Positions 44,991 through 54,341 are shown, counted from the stretch's first letter. The stretch is DNA of 64,000 nt from Clostridium thermarum (GCF_006351925.1 NZ_CP040924.1:3663501-3727500), one strand, 5' to 3'. A program made the numbers and translations. Notes: generated by a model from the letters alone, not told the origin.

Positions 44991-46619
44991 TGAGCATAAT
45001 TAAATAAAAAATAGAACAACAAAAGTTAAATTATTACAATTTTTACTAAGCGTAGCCTAACTATCTAAAATGGAACTTAAATTGAAATGAGAGAAACAAA
45101 AAAAGGGTAGACTATCCCCTTGGTGAAATGGATGCTTAAAAATTTTGATATAACTTAGTTTAAGCTGTTCTTTTTAATCCCGATAGGGATTTGTATTTAT
45201 CAACACAACCAGATTTTATAGCAGCAATTGCAATAGTTAAAAGGCAAATATGTCCCATTGTATTTAAATTAGTAACAGAGTTAATATTTCTAACATAAGC
45301 TTGCTCGGTATTTAGATTCTTCCACCTAGAATTGTATCTTTCAGACTCAGTTCTAAGGCTGTATATTTTTTTAAAAAATATAGAATCACGATTTATAGAG
45401 GATCTATAGTCAGTTCCGATGCTTATGTATTTTACACAACCTCTGTTCTTCTTACCATTAAAGAATTTTTCGTGTTTACATGGACATAAAGAATCATCTT
45501 TAGAAGTCCTAAACGGACAGCAAAACTTTTGTTTAATATATGAATCAAAATATTGTTTGCCATCTTTATGCATTGCTAATCCGGCATCGCATATTACATT
45601 GCCTGTTGATGTTAAGTTTTTAGGTTTTGACCCACGTTTATTTAATGCAATGAAGGCATGGCCTTTAAGGGTATTACGAATAAAATCATGATTTTGCTTT
45701 GAGTCATAACCTTTATCAGCAATAATATAACTACCTTTTAGTGGAAACCACTCATTGGTATCAGAAAGTATTTCTGTAAAGTTAGAAATTTCATTAACAT
45801 CAGCGGTTGTAGTAAATTCAGCAATTGGGAGACCGGAGATAGCATCACAAATAACATGATTTTTATATCCCCAGTAAAATTCACATTTTTTCTTTGAATT
45901 ATTGGGTTTATCTTCGAAAACTTGAACATTCATAGAGTTATTAGCAGTATGAACACCTAATTTACAATCTTTATCAGAAGAAGGATGATTATTTTTAGAA
46001 AATTTGTTATTTGCGAAGCATTTAGGATTATTAAATTTAGTATTAGCCTTAACAGGAGTGGCATCAACTGATATAAAGTTGTTGTCAATAAAACCAAGTT
46101 CTTTAAGAATATTAACTTGGTGTTTCATGACTTCTTTAAGATAAGAATTAGATAAATTTTTTATAAATCTCTGAAAAACCGAGTATGAAGGTAAAGGTTT
46201 AAAAATATTGAAACCGCAAAGCTGAGCAATTATTAGATTATTTTCTAGAAAATCTTTAAGGTCAGTAATTTGGGCAAATTTTTCACATTTCATGACAATG
46301 AAAGCTCTAAAAAGAGCATGACGTGAAAACCCAGTAGGACCATATTTTGAAGGTACCCTATCGGGTAATGAAGATAAATCAAGATTATCGAAGATTTTTG
46401 TATAAAAATTGATAAGCTTTTGAGAAGTAAAAAGTTCAATTATGTTAAAGATTTCTTGACGTTGGTACATAGAGATTTCCTCCTTATTGTTTTTATATTA
46501 TGTGTGGTTATATAGTATAATTCGACAAAAAGTGAGGAAATCCTATGACATATATTTGAGTGATAAAAAAAAATTAGCCCTTACGGGCTAGTAATATCAA
46601 GGCATTAGAATTATGCTCA
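44991..46619 (-). mobile_element. Insertion sequence with IS1182/IS4-like transposase
   Basis: The transposase gene at 45160-46470 is flanked by an 11-base inverted repeat: TGAGCATAATT at 44991-45001 and AATTATGCTCA at 46609-46619. The distance of 1.63 kb fits an IS of this type. No target duplication could be seen, so the exact ends are tentative. A small hairpin, TAGCCC with GGGCTA, lies at 46575-46590. The element separates peptides 1-3 from the metalloprotease and peptides 4-5. Confidence 0.5.
45160..46470 (-). CDS. DDE transposase, IS1182/IS4-like
   Basis: The 436-residue transposase has an N-terminal DUF772-like part (GFSRHALFRAFIVMK near 48-62) and a DDE domain. The first Asp is in SVDATPVKAN near 138, the second in IIADKGYDS near 247 and the Glu in RTESERYNSRWKNL near 382. 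A Cys-rich insert (CCPFRTSKDDSLCPC) lies before the last motif. The frame is complete and has AAGGAGGAAATCTCT before ATG, so it may be active. Confidence 0.88.
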   Translation of the reverse strand: MYQRQEIFNIIELFTSQKLINFYTKIFDNLDLSSLPDRVPSKYGPTGFSRHALFRAFIVMKCEKFAQITDLKDFLENNLIIAQLCGFNIFKPLPSYSVFQRFIKNLSNSYLKEVMKHQVNILKELGFIDNNFISVDATPVKANTKFNNPKCFANNKFSKNNHPSSDKDCKLGVHTANNSMNVQVFEDKPNNSKKKCEFYWGYKNHVICDAISGLPIAEFTTTADVNEISNFTEILSDTNEWFPLKGSYIIADKGYDSKQNHDFIRNTLKGHAFIALNKRGSKPKNLTSTGNVICDAGLAMHKDGKQYFDSYIKQKFCCPFRTSKDDSLCPCKHEKFFNGKKNRGCVKYISIGTDYRSSINRDSIFFKKIYSLRTESERYNSRWKNLNTEQAYVRNINSVTNLNTMGHICLLTIAIAAIKSGCVDKYKSLSGLKRTA

Positions 46620-46651
46620 AGGCTATTTAATATTGATATTGAGGTGGTACA

Positions 46652-47437
46652 ATGAAAATTAAAAATAAAACTTTCTTTTTACTAATGTTCTTATTCAGCA
46701 TTGTTTTTACATTTACTTTTACAATATATTATATAACTTCCCTATCAGCTAATAATGTCTCTATACTCTATTTAACTGTTTCTTATCTTTTACTCATAAT
46801 ATTCGTTTGTATAACAATGGAAGTATCACTTAGACTTACGGTTCTTACCAACAAAAATATATTCAAATTAGATTTAGATAGATACCCTACCATTATAAAC
46901 TCACTTAAATTAGTTGAAAATGATGTTAAAATTTATATAGTAGGTAATTCTAAATCTAGTTTTTCAAATATCTCCATTAAAGGATTTATTACTCCACATA
47001 TATTTATTTCAAAAATATTATTTGATAATCTTCATGAGTCTGAGCTTAATGCACTTATACTACATGAACTTGGCCATATAAAATATAATCACATATTGAA
47101 AAGAGGTTTGTTTCTATACTTAATTGGAGTATTACCAATTATAGAAAAGTTTTTTTACATTTACTCTCTTTCACTGGATAAATATATTAGCCCAATACTT
47201 GCAGTAACATGTATACTTGCATTTATACTATCCTTTACCTTCATGCGAAAGCAGGAAGTACAAGCAGATCTCTTTGCAGCATTAAATTGTGGAGATATAA
47301 ATATATATATTTTTTCTTTAGAAAAATTCTTTAAATTACAAGGAAGACATAGTAATAATTCATTTATTTCTAGCATATTCTCTTTGCATCCACGAGACGA
47401 AATAAGATTAGCACTATTAAAAAGAAGTATTCATTAA
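46652..47437 (+). CDS. M48/M56-like membrane metalloprotease
   Basis: The 261-residue protein has two N-terminal helices (about 7-27 and 38-58). The zinc motif HELGHIKYNH lies near 136-145 (HExxH with a further His), two more helices follow, and then QEVQADLFAALNCG near 204 (the ExxxD-type third-ligand region). It resembles M48 HtpX-like and M56 BlaR1-like proteases of the membrane. Its codons are strikingly AT-rich. Lying between bacteriocin-like genes, it may process a leader, clip peptides or give immunity; this is inference. GAGGTGGTAC precedes the ATG. Confidence 0.8.
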   Translation: MKIKNKTFFLLMFLFSIVFTFTFTIYYITSLSANNVSILYLTVSYLLLIIFVCITMEVSLRLTVLTNKNIFKLDLDRYPTIINSLKLVENDVKIYIVGNSKSSFSNISIKGFITPHIFISKILFDNLHESELNALILHELGHIKYNHILKRGLFLYLIGVLPIIEKFFYIYSLSLDKYISPILAVTCILAFILSFTFMRKQEVQADLFAALNCGDINIYIFSLEKFFKLQGRHSNNSFISSIFSLHPRDEIRLALLKRSIH

Positions 47438-47543
47438 GTTAGTTGCCTGTATATATCGATTTAGATAAATAAATTACATGTTCTTTATATTTCAAATCAA
47501 AATGAAAGGAAAATAGGAGCTAGTACTTGGTATTTAGTGTAAA

Positions 47544-47810
47544 ATGGACTATACCTTAGATTTAAACATTAATTTTATTGAATTATCTACAAGTGAATAC
47601 TTTGATACATTTGGTGGAATTAATTGGTGGAGCGTTGCTAAAAGCGCTGTCATTGGTGCAGGTATTGGTGCTGTCTCTATGGGGATAGCTGGATCTGGAT
47701 GTGGTACTGTTGTACTTCCTATCGTTGGAACAGTAACAGTTGGAGCAGTATGTGCAGTTGGCGGAGCTATTGGTGGAGCTACTAAATCAATTATTGGTCA
47801 AATATGGTGA
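47544..47810 (+). CDS. Double-glycine leader bacteriocin-like peptide 4
   Basis: The 88-residue precursor has a 25-residue leader ending TSEYFDTFGG. The mature part of 63 residues starts INWWSVAKSAVIG, close to the INWDSV start of peptide 1, and is Gly/Ala/Val-rich with two Cys residues (SGCG and AVCAVGG) that could form a disulfide. The ribosome binding site is weak, with AGGAGC lying over 20 bases away. It is followed 20 bases later by peptide 5, probably as a pair. Confidence 0.82.
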   Translation: MDYTLDLNINFIELSTSEYFDTFGGINWWSVAKSAVIGAGIGAVSMGIAGSGCGTVVLPIVGTVTVGAVCAVGGAIGGATKSIIGQIW

Positions 47811-47829
47811 TAGGGGGGGGTTACATAAA

Positions 47830-48135
47830 ATGAATACTTTAGATATGACATATGGAAACTTTATGATATTAGACAATTCTGAACTCATGGCAGTTGATGG
47901 AGGATGGGACTTTGGAGCAGTTCTCAAGGCAACCGCTTTGGGAGCTATCGGCGGAGCTGTTGGTGGTTTTGTTAAAGGTGCTATTCCCGGTGCAATTATA
48001 GGCTTTTCAATCGGAGGTCCTGCTGGAGCTCTAGCAGGAGCAGCAAGTATGGGTGGAAGCTATGCTGTTAGTGGCGCTATTGCTGGTGCTGTTGGCGGTT
48101 ATGTAGTTGGCTCTGCTACACAGTACTTAAAATAA
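47830..48135 (+). CDS. Double-glycine leader bacteriocin-like peptide 5
   Basis: The 101-residue precursor has a 25-residue leader ending NSELMAVDGG. The mature part of 76 residues starts WDFGAVLKATALG and is densely packed with GxxxG steps (AIGGAVGGFVKGAIPG and SGAIAGAVGGYVVG). It is the longest of the five. The ATG at 47830 follows a run of eight G residues at 47812-47819 that acts as an unusual ribosome binding site. A longer in-frame open stretch upstream overlaps peptide 4 and is not used. Confidence 0.83.
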   Translation: MNTLDMTYGNFMILDNSELMAVDGGWDFGAVLKATALGAIGGAVGGFVKGAIPGAIIGFSIGGPAGALAGAASMGGSYAVSGAIAGAVGGYVVGSATQYLK

Positions 48136-48150
48136 AGTTTTTTTATACAT

Positions 48151-48192
48151 TAATAAGGACAACCTAGATTCTTCTATGGTTGTTCTTATGAT
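48151..48192 (+). terminator. Terminator after peptide 5
   Basis: ATAAGGACAACC and GGTTGTTCTTAT pair across a 13-base loop, shortly after the peptide 5 stop. Three copies of GATATTTAT-like sequence follow. Confidence 0.7.
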
Positions 48193-48291
48193 ATTTATGA
48201 TATTTATGATGTTTGTTCTCTATCCTTCTTAAAGAAATAAGTCCAATCAGATCCATTGTTAATTATATAACTTTTTATAAGGAGACTTTCT

Positions 48292-48579
48292 ATGATTACT
48301 AAGAATACTAAATTTCCATACATTGATAACACTATAGTACCTCTTACTTTAACAATTTGTTCTTTTATTAATGATATTTCCTTTTTTAGAATCGTCATAT
48401 GGGCTATTGGTTACTCTAGCGTTATTTCACTATTAGAAATTGGTAGAAGAAAGGATTTGGTTATCTTGAAAAGAACACAAAGACGCATATTTATTGGAAT
48501 TGGTGCTACAATTACTTGTTGCTCACTTATAAATGAAATTAGTTTATTAGGGCTGATTTTGTTTTGCACAGGCTTTTAA
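48292..48579 (+). CDS. Small membrane protein in the bacteriocin island
   Basis: I do not recognise this 95-residue protein. It has two or three hydrophobic stretches: VPLTLTICSFINDIS, IVIWAIGYSSVISLL and, after a basic loop (EIGRRKDLVILKRTQRR), IGIGATITCCSLIN to the end. ATAAGGAGACTTTCT precedes the ATG, so it is likely expressed. Small basic membrane proteins of this size beside bacteriocin genes are often immunity proteins, so that is a guess here. Confidence 0.55.
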   Translation: MITKNTKFPYIDNTIVPLTLTICSFINDISFFRIVIWAIGYSSVISLLEIGRRKDLVILKRTQRRIFIGIGATITCCSLINEISLLGLILFCTGF

Positions 48580-48899
48580 TGGACTATTTTTTCAATTGAA
48601 AATAAAGAATAGTGATTTTTGTATATTTTGATTAATTTAAATACTCAATCTATATAAAATTATAATAATGGCTTAATAAAGCAAATTATATGTTAGTTAG
48701 GTGTAATGAATTTTTCTCTACGCACTAAGATAAAAACAGATATATTAGAGTCTTCCAATAGCTCGTCTTAATAATAACCTAATAATAGTAACTAATCTCC
48801 AAAAACCATACATATACTAATTAGGAATACTTCACTTTTATAGTATCTCATGTAATATTGTTAACTTTTTGCAAAACGAGATGAGAGGGGTTAAATAAC
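48580..48899. other. Gene-free AT-rich stretch
   Basis: I see no gene, clear promoter or strong hairpin in these 320 bases. Confidence 0.6.
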
Positions 48900-49174
48900 A
48901 TGCAAGAACAATTATCACCGAAAAACAACATAACGGTAAAGCTTTAGCTTCCATGATACTTGGAATAATAAGCTTAATAACTTGGCTTATTCCACTCTTT
49001 GGATTGCCAACTAGCATAATTGGTCTTATCCTTGGAATAATAGGCCGAAAATCAGAAAGTAAAGGAAAAGCTACTGCTGGAATAATAATGAGTAGCATAG
49101 CACTTGTATTAACTATTGTAAACGCTGCTTTAGGAGCATATTTAGTTGCTTCCGGTAAATTACCTGTAAGTTAA
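48900..49174 (+). pseudogene. DUF4190-like two-helix protein, frameshifted
   Basis: From ATG 48900 (GAGAGGGG upstream) a frame reads MQEQLSPKNN and then hits TAG at 48945. Beginning at about 48932 the neighbouring frame reads NGKALASMILGIISLITWLI, then TSIIGLILGIIGRKSESKGK and a second helix, ending at 49174. This is the pattern of DUF4190 membrane proteins of about 90 residues. A one-base loss near 48930 accounts for the split. It may be a recent mutation. Confidence 0.7.
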
Positions 49175-49271
49175 TAATACCTTTTAGAAATAGGAGCAAG
49201 TACTAATACACATGCTTCTATTTTTTATCATTACTATTAGGAAAATTCCTACACCACTGGAGGTTTATATA

Positions 49272-50201
49272 ATGAAAAGTATTTTTATAAACAAAAATTC
49301 TCAAACACGCTCAGGTTGGAAAATCACTTCCGTTTTTGCTTCTTTCTTTTTTGCTGTAAATATGATTACTTTCTTAATATTTTTTCTTTATTCAAACTAT
49401 CAAGTAGCTTTTAAAAGAGTTCCCCAGAATGAATTAACAACCTTAGTTAACAATCTAACCAACTCAATATCTGATATTAGTACTACATTGGGATTAACCA
49501 TCAATGTACTTCAGTGCTTATTTTTAATATTCTTTGTTGTACTGTTCTGGAAGATATATGATAAGAAACCAATAAGGGACATTGGCATGATTAGCTTAAA
49601 AAAGGGCTACAAGGATTTAATTATAGGACTAGCTTTTGGTGCTATTTCTCTTTTGATAGTTTTTTTCATACTACTTGCAACTAAATGTATTACCCTTACA
49701 ACGCCTTTAAATAAACCTAATTTCAATATTTCTTTATTAACAGGTCTTATTCTCTTCATTTTTGTTGGTATAAATGAAGAAATGTTTGCCCGAGGCTATT
49801 GCATGACTGTTCTTAAACAAACCGGTAATAAGTATGTAGTTGTCATTGTCTCTTCACTTATATTTTCTGCAATGCATTCCTTAAATCCTGGTATGAGTCT
49901 TTTTAGCTACATAAATCTATTTTTATTTGGTTTACTTACAGCTTACATGACTTTGAAATCTCAAAATCTTTGGTTAGCAATTGGATATCATATAACCTGG
50001 AACTACTTCCAAGGTAATATATGCGGCTTTCTTGTTAGTGGACAAACCACTTCATCTATGTACAGTTTAGAAATTGGAAGTAACAGTCTTATTAATGGTG
50101 GACAGTTTGGACCAGAGGGCGGTATTATTGTTACCTTTATTATTTTGTTAAATTTTCTTTATCTATGGAAGGTATATAAACCATCATATAAAGTTTATTA
50201 G
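49272..50201 (+). CDS. CPBP-family intramembrane metalloprotease
   Basis: The protein of about 309 residues has eight or so helices and the three CPBP motifs: NEEMFARG near 176 (EExxxR), FSAMHSLNP near 211 (FxxxH) and HITWNYF near 251 (HxxxN). Relatives include the Abi proteins that protect bacteriocin producers and Rce1-type proteases. Its ATG at 49272 follows TGGAGGTTTATAT; an earlier in-frame start lacks a site. Unlike the copy at 39853 it is intact, and may be the surviving immunity protein of this island. Confidence 0.85.
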   Translation: MKSIFINKNSQTRSGWKITSVFASFFFAVNMITFLIFFLYSNYQVAFKRVPQNELTTLVNNLTNSISDISTTLGLTINVLQCLFLIFFVVLFWKIYDKKPIRDIGMISLKKGYKDLIIGLAFGAISLLIVFFILLATKCITLTTPLNKPNFNISLLTGLILFIFVGINEEMFARGYCMTVLKQTGNKYVVVIVSSLIFSAMHSLNPGMSLFSYINLFLFGLLTAYMTLKSQNLWLAIGYHITWNYFQGNICGFLVSGQTTSSMYSLEIGSNSLINGGQFGPEGGIIVTFIILLNFLYLWKVYKPSYKVY

Positions 50202-50266
50202 AATAAAATCACCCTTCTTTCGGAATAACTATATAAGTACATCAAAACCCGAAAGGAGAATGCAAA

Positions 50267-50956
50267 ATGAAAAAATTATCAAAACTATTATTAACTCTAC
50301 TAATGACCGCAGCAGTTGCTGTCCCCTTTCCTGTAAAGGCTGCAGAAGCGGATGGGCCCTTTAAGCTGCCGGACTTACCTTACAGCTATGATGCCCTTGA
50401 GCCCTACATAGACACTCAAACCATGAAGCTTCATCACGACGGTCACCATGCCGCCTACGTAGCAAAGCTAAATGAAGCTGTAAACAAATATCCGGAACTC
50501 AAGACAAAAACTGTTGAAGAACTGTTAATGAACTTAGACAAATTACCTCAAGATATAAGAGAAGCTGTCAGAAACAATGGCGGTGGGCACTATAATCACT
50601 CCTTGTTCTGGAACTTTATGGGCAAGAACAAGGCTAAAGCACCAACCGGTAAGCTAAGGTCAGATATAGATAAAACCTTCGGCTCCTTTGAGGATTTCAA
50701 AAAAGCCTTTAAGGAAGCCGCTCTTAACCGCTTTGGCAGTGGCTGGGCTTGGCTTATAAAGGATAAGGATGGAGCCTTAAAGATAGTTTCAACCCCAAAT
50801 CAAGACAGTCCTATAATGGAAGGCATTACACCTATTCTTGGTCTTGACGTTTGGGAACATGCTTATTATTTAAAGTATCAAAATAAACGCGGTGACTACA
50901 TCGATGCTTGGTGGAATGTAGTTAACTGGGATGACATATCTAAAAATTATAAGTAG
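50267..50956 (+). CDS. Exported Fe/Mn superoxide dismutase
   Basis: The 229-residue protein starts with a signal peptide ([20 protein letters not shown], with a likely cut after VKAAEA). The Fe/Mn SOD fold follows: metal ligands in [11 protein letters not shown] near 56, HYNHSLFW near 107 and LDVWEHAYY near 193. It turns superoxide into peroxide and oxygen outside the membrane. Export of SOD is less common than the cytoplasmic form and suggests defence against superoxide made outside the cell. AAAGGAGAATGCAAA precedes the ATG. It is monocistronic with its own terminator. Confidence 0.94.
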   Translation: MKKLSKLLLTLLMTAAVAVPFPVKAAEADGPFKLPDLPYSYDALEPYIDTQTMKLHHDGHHAAYVAKLNEAVNKYPELKTKTVEELLMNLDKLPQDIREAVRNNGGGHYNHSLFWNFMGKNKAKAPTGKLRSDIDKTFGSFEDFKKAFKEAALNRFGSGWAWLIKDKDGALKIVSTPNQDSPIMEGITPILGLDVWEHAYYLKYQNKRGDYIDAWWNVVNWDDISKNYK

Positions 50957-50960
50957 CAGA

Positions 50961-50999
50961 AACTGCTGGCAAAGTCTTTTTGTCAGCAGTTTTTATTTG
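50961..50999 (+). terminator. Terminator after the superoxide dismutase gene
   Basis: AACTGCTGGCAAAG pairs with TTTGTCAGCAGTT and is followed by TTTTTATTTG, five bases after the stop. Confidence 0.88.
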
Positions 51000-51105
51000 C
51001 TTATTGGTAAAGTTATTATATTTAATTATGACATTGTTTGTGTTAATATTCATTTATAGACCTGGTTGTTAAACTTCAAGCAATGGAATAAAAAAGGAGG
51101 ACCCA

Positions 51106-53040
51106 ATGGCAAGATTTTTTAATGGTAAAAAAATAGAGTTACTTGCTCCGGCAGGTACTATGGAGACTTTTAGAAGTATGGTAAAAGCAAACTGCGACGC
51201 AATCTACTTCGGCGGCAAATCATTGAATATGAGAATGATGAGAAAAGGCTATAACTTTTCCAATGAAGAGATACTAGAAGCTGTAAAAATGGCTCATGAT
51301 GTTGATAAAAAAGTTTATATCACCGTTAATAATATGTTAAATGAGACTGAGCTTGATGAAGCCACCGAATACCTTCACTTTTTAAATGATTCTGGAGCTA
51401 ACGGTATTATAGTTCAAGATTTAGCAATTCTTAAGATTTGCAGGGAACAAAATTTAAATAACCTGGAGCTTCATTCTTCTGTAATGATGAATGTACATAA
51501 TATAGAGTCTGTGAAAAAACTTAAGGAACTTGGAGTATCAAGAGTAGTATTATCCAGAGAAATGGATTTAAAGACTGCAAAGTATCTTCAAAGTCAAACA
51601 AACATTGAAACTGAGTACTTTACTCATGGAGATATGTGTGTTGTAAATGGAGCCAACTGCTATTACAGTTCAATTGTTTTAGGTAACAGCTCAAACCGGG
51701 GAAGATGCTTTAAGCCCTGCAGATGGCCCTATCTGATTAAGAAGGACGGCTTAGTTTATCCAACAAAGTATCCTATGGCAGCTAAGGATATGTATATGTA
51801 TGAGCATATTCCCGAATTGATTGAAGCAAATATAACTTCCTTTAAAATTGAAGGCCGAATGAGAGATACAGATTTCATCGTAAACCTTGTGAATATTTAT
51901 GGACAAGCCATTGATAGATATATTGAAAATCCATTGAGCTTTGATAGAAGAAAGCAGGCCAATGACCTGTTTGAAAGCCGCAAACGTGACTTTACTACTG
52001 CCTATGCCTTTTCAAAGCCTGGATTGAATTTTATAAATACCCGTTATGAAGGTACAGGAAAGTTCTATTCCACCGGAAAGATGTTTTCCACCCCCACAGA
52101 GGAGCCTGCCATAACTGATAGTATTATAAATCAAATTCAAACTGAACTGAGTAATTATTCAAGTAAAACACCTTCAAAGCACAAATTATCAGTAAAAGTT
52201 AATAATTATAGACAGGCTAAACTTTGCATAGAACAAGGCGTAAACCGTATTTACTTGCCATGTGAGGTTTTTGCTCCCGATGACTTTATAACTGCTGATC
52301 AGCTGCAGGATTTGGTAAACGCCAAGGGCAATACAGAAATATATCTTGATCTGCCTCAAATGATGAATGAGTTACAGTTTGATATAATCGACCATTATCT
52401 AGGAAAATATGGACATCTATATGATGGTTTATTAGTTTCAAACCTAGGTGCCATAAAAAAGTATGGCAAGAAGTATAATTTGATAGGAAACTACAATTTA
52501 AATATATATAACCATAAAGCTCTAGACCTGTATAAAGAGCTAGGTTTGAGTGAAGCAACGGTATCCATAGAGATAAAAGGCCACGAACTGCCAAAGTTTA
52601 TAGCCGCAGCAGGAACTCCTTTGGAAATGATCGCACACGGCCCTTTAAAAGTTATGTATTTAGACCATAACCTATATGAAAACACTACAGCCTTGAAGCC
52701 TATTGAAAGCAGCGACAATGAATATGTAGATAATAGCATCCTGGTACTAATGACCAACAAGGGTGAAAATCCGGTTTACATAGATCAATATGAAAAAAAT
52801 CATCTATTTACCGCCAAAGAATTTTGTCTGTTGCCAATTTTAGATGCTTTGAATTTTGACACTCCACTAAACTTACGCATTGAAGGACAAACCTATACCC
52901 TGGAAGAATTAAAATCCGTAATAGAGGTTTATAAATCCGCTTTGGAAGACAAGTCCAGATGTAAGGACTTATTTAAGAATATGACATCCTCTAGAGCAGG
53001 CTTTACTTTAGGCGCCCTATCTTTTAAAGCTTTATTGTAA
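51106..53040 (+). CDS. Peptidase U32-family protein, probable Fe-S hydroxylase-like
   Basis: The 644-residue protein has the U32 barrel (ELLAPAGTMETFRSMVKANC near 7-26, GVSRVVLSREM near 143) and the family cysteines: one in HGDMCVVNGANCYYSS near 175-190 and two in GRCFKPCRWPY near 198-208. In relatives such as UbiU, UbiV, RlhA and TrhP such cysteines hold a 4Fe-4S cluster and support oxygen-independent hydroxylation of ubiquinone or RNA. A second region from about 355 continues to the end. It starts an eight-gene cluster with UbiD, UbiA and UbiX proteins. AAAGGAGGACCCA precedes the ATG. A role in anaerobic quinone-ring hydroxylation is inference. Confidence 0.85.
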   Translation: MARFFNGKKIELLAPAGTMETFRSMVKANCDAIYFGGKSLNMRMMRKGYNFSNEEILEAVKMAHDVDKKVYITVNNMLNETELDEATEYLHFLNDSGANGIIVQDLAILKICREQNLNNLELHSSVMMNVHNIESVKKLKELGVSRVVLSREMDLKTAKYLQSQTNIETEYFTHGDMCVVNGANCYYSSIVLGNSSNRGRCFKPCRWPYLIKKDGLVYPTKYPMAAKDMYMYEHIPELIEANITSFKIEGRMRDTDFIVNLVNIYGQAIDRYIENPLSFDRRKQANDLFESRKRDFTTAYAFSKPGLNFINTRYEGTGKFYSTGKMFSTPTEEPAITDSIINQIQTELSNYSSKTPSKHKLSVKVNNYRQAKLCIEQGVNRIYLPCEVFAPDDFITADQLQDLVNAKGNTEIYLDLPQMMNELQFDIIDHYLGKYGHLYDGLLVSNLGAIKKYGKKYNLIGNYNLNIYNHKALDLYKELGLSEATVSIEIKGHELPKFIAAAGTPLEMIAHGPLKVMYLDHNLYENTTALKPIESSDNEYVDNSILVLMTNKGENPVYIDQYEKNHLFTAKEFCLLPILDALNFDTPLNLRIEGQTYTLEELKSVIEVYKSALEDKSRCKDLFKNMTSSRAGFTLGALSFKALL

Positions 53041-53057
53041 AGGAGTTGAATTGTATT

Positions 53058-54341
53058 ATGAATTATATGGGTCCTGAGAACATACTTGAAAAAAGGAGAG
53101 AATACTTCTTCCCTGCTACCTCATGTTTTTATAAGAACCCACCACAAATTGTTATGGGCTCAATGCAATATCTCTATGACCACAATAATAAGAAATATGT
53201 TGATTTCTATGGGGGTGTGTCAGTAATCAACTGCGGCCACGCAAATCCGGATATTGTTCAACATACCATTGAGCAGTTGAGCAAACTTCAGCACACCACT
53301 ACCCTTTATTTGACCCAGCCCATGGTGGACCTTGCAGAAAAACTTGCAGAAATACTACCGGGGGATATCAAGAGGACATTTTTCTGCGTAACCGGTTCAG
53401 AAGCAAACGAAGGAGCTATGGCCTTGGCCAGAATGCATACCAAAAGAGAAGGCTTTATTGCCTTAAATGGCGGCTTACATGGTAGAACCCATTTAACCTT
53501 AAGTGTTACAGGTATACCAATGTGGAGATTAGACGATAATCTTATAAAGGAAAATATTTTTTTCATTGATAGGCCCTACTCTCCAGAAATGGGCTATGAG
53601 GAAGCAATGGAAAAGTCTCTTCAGCAGTTAAAGGCAGTTTTAGAAGAGCACAGCCGTAACATAGCTGCAATGATTCTGGAGCCCATTCAAGGTAACGGTG
53701 GAATCATCATGTATCCTTTAAATTATATAAAAGAGGTAAAAGCCCTTTTAGAGCAATATAATGTCTTGTTAATAGTGGATGAGGTCCAGACCGGATACGG
53801 AAGAACCGGCAAAATGTTCTGTATAGACCATTATGGAGTTGTACCGGATATTATAGTTACAGCTAAAGCCTTGGGAAACGGCATTCCGATTTCTACCTTC
53901 TCCACTACCGATGAAATTGCAAAATCCTTCAACAGGCCTTCCGCCTCTACTTTTGGTGGTAATCCTGTTGCTGCCCAAACTGCACTGAGCGTACTTAAAT
54001 ATATAGAAGAAAATAATTTGGTTGAAAGGGCTGAAAGCCTCGGAAAGTACTTGAAAGAAAAATTACAGCAGTTGTCATCACCCTTTATACAGGAAATACG
54101 GGGTACTGGCCTAATGGTAGGAATGCAGCTGCAGTCTGACCTTAAAGGTATGAACTCTGCAGAGCTCACCGACTACATTTTGGAGGAAATGAAAAACTTA
54201 GGATTCCTTATTGGTAAAAACGGCTTAAACAGAGATGTCCTCGCCTTCCAGCCTCCTCTTGTCATCAATATGGAGGATATTGACGCCATGGTTGAAGCCC
54301 TAGACAAAGTTCTAAAAAATATTCTTACGGAGGAAGAGTGA
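53058..54341 (+). CDS. Class III PLP-dependent aminotransferase
   Basis: The protein of about 427 residues is a fold-type I aminotransferase of the ornithine/AGXT2 group. GSEANEGAMALAR lies near 115, DEVQTGYGRTGK near 240 and the PLP Lys in VTAKALGNGIP near 272. It moves an amino group between an omega- or alpha-amino compound and pyruvate or 2-oxoglutarate. ATG 53058 is chosen; an upstream TTG touches the AAGGAG site. It lies only 17 bases after the U32 gene and four before ubiD, so it belongs to the cluster. Its substrate there is unknown. Confidence 0.9.
   Translation: MNYMGPENILEKRREYFFPATSCFYKNPPQIVMGSMQYLYDHNNKKYVDFYGGVSVINCGHANPDIVQHTIEQLSKLQHTTTLYLTQPMVDLAEKLAEILPGDIKRTFFCVTGSEANEGAMALARMHTKREGFIALNGGLHGRTHLTLSVTGIPMWRLDDNLIKENIFFIDRPYSPEMGYEEAMEKSLQQLKAVLEEHSRNIAAMILEPIQGNGGIIMYPLNYIKEVKALLEQYNVLLIVDEVQTGYGRTGKMFCIDHYGVVPDIIVTAKALGNGIPISTFSTTDEIAKSFNRPSASTFGGNPVAAQTALSVLKYIEENNLVERAESLGKYLKEKLQQLSSPFIQEIRGTGLMVGMQLQSDLKGMNSAELTDYILEEMKNLGFLIGKNGLNRDVLAFQPPLVINMEDIDAMVEALDKVLKNILTEEE

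Noticed and set aside
47740-47829. Longer start for peptide 5
   Set aside because: The extra residues overlap peptide 4 in another frame and do not resemble a leader; ATG 47830 behind a G-run gives a standard double-glycine precursor.
43220-48135. Reading the five peptides as lantibiotics or circular bacteriocins
   Set aside because: No LanB, LanC, LanM or stage II sporulation M-like cyclisation genes are present, and clear double-glycine leaders point to class II.
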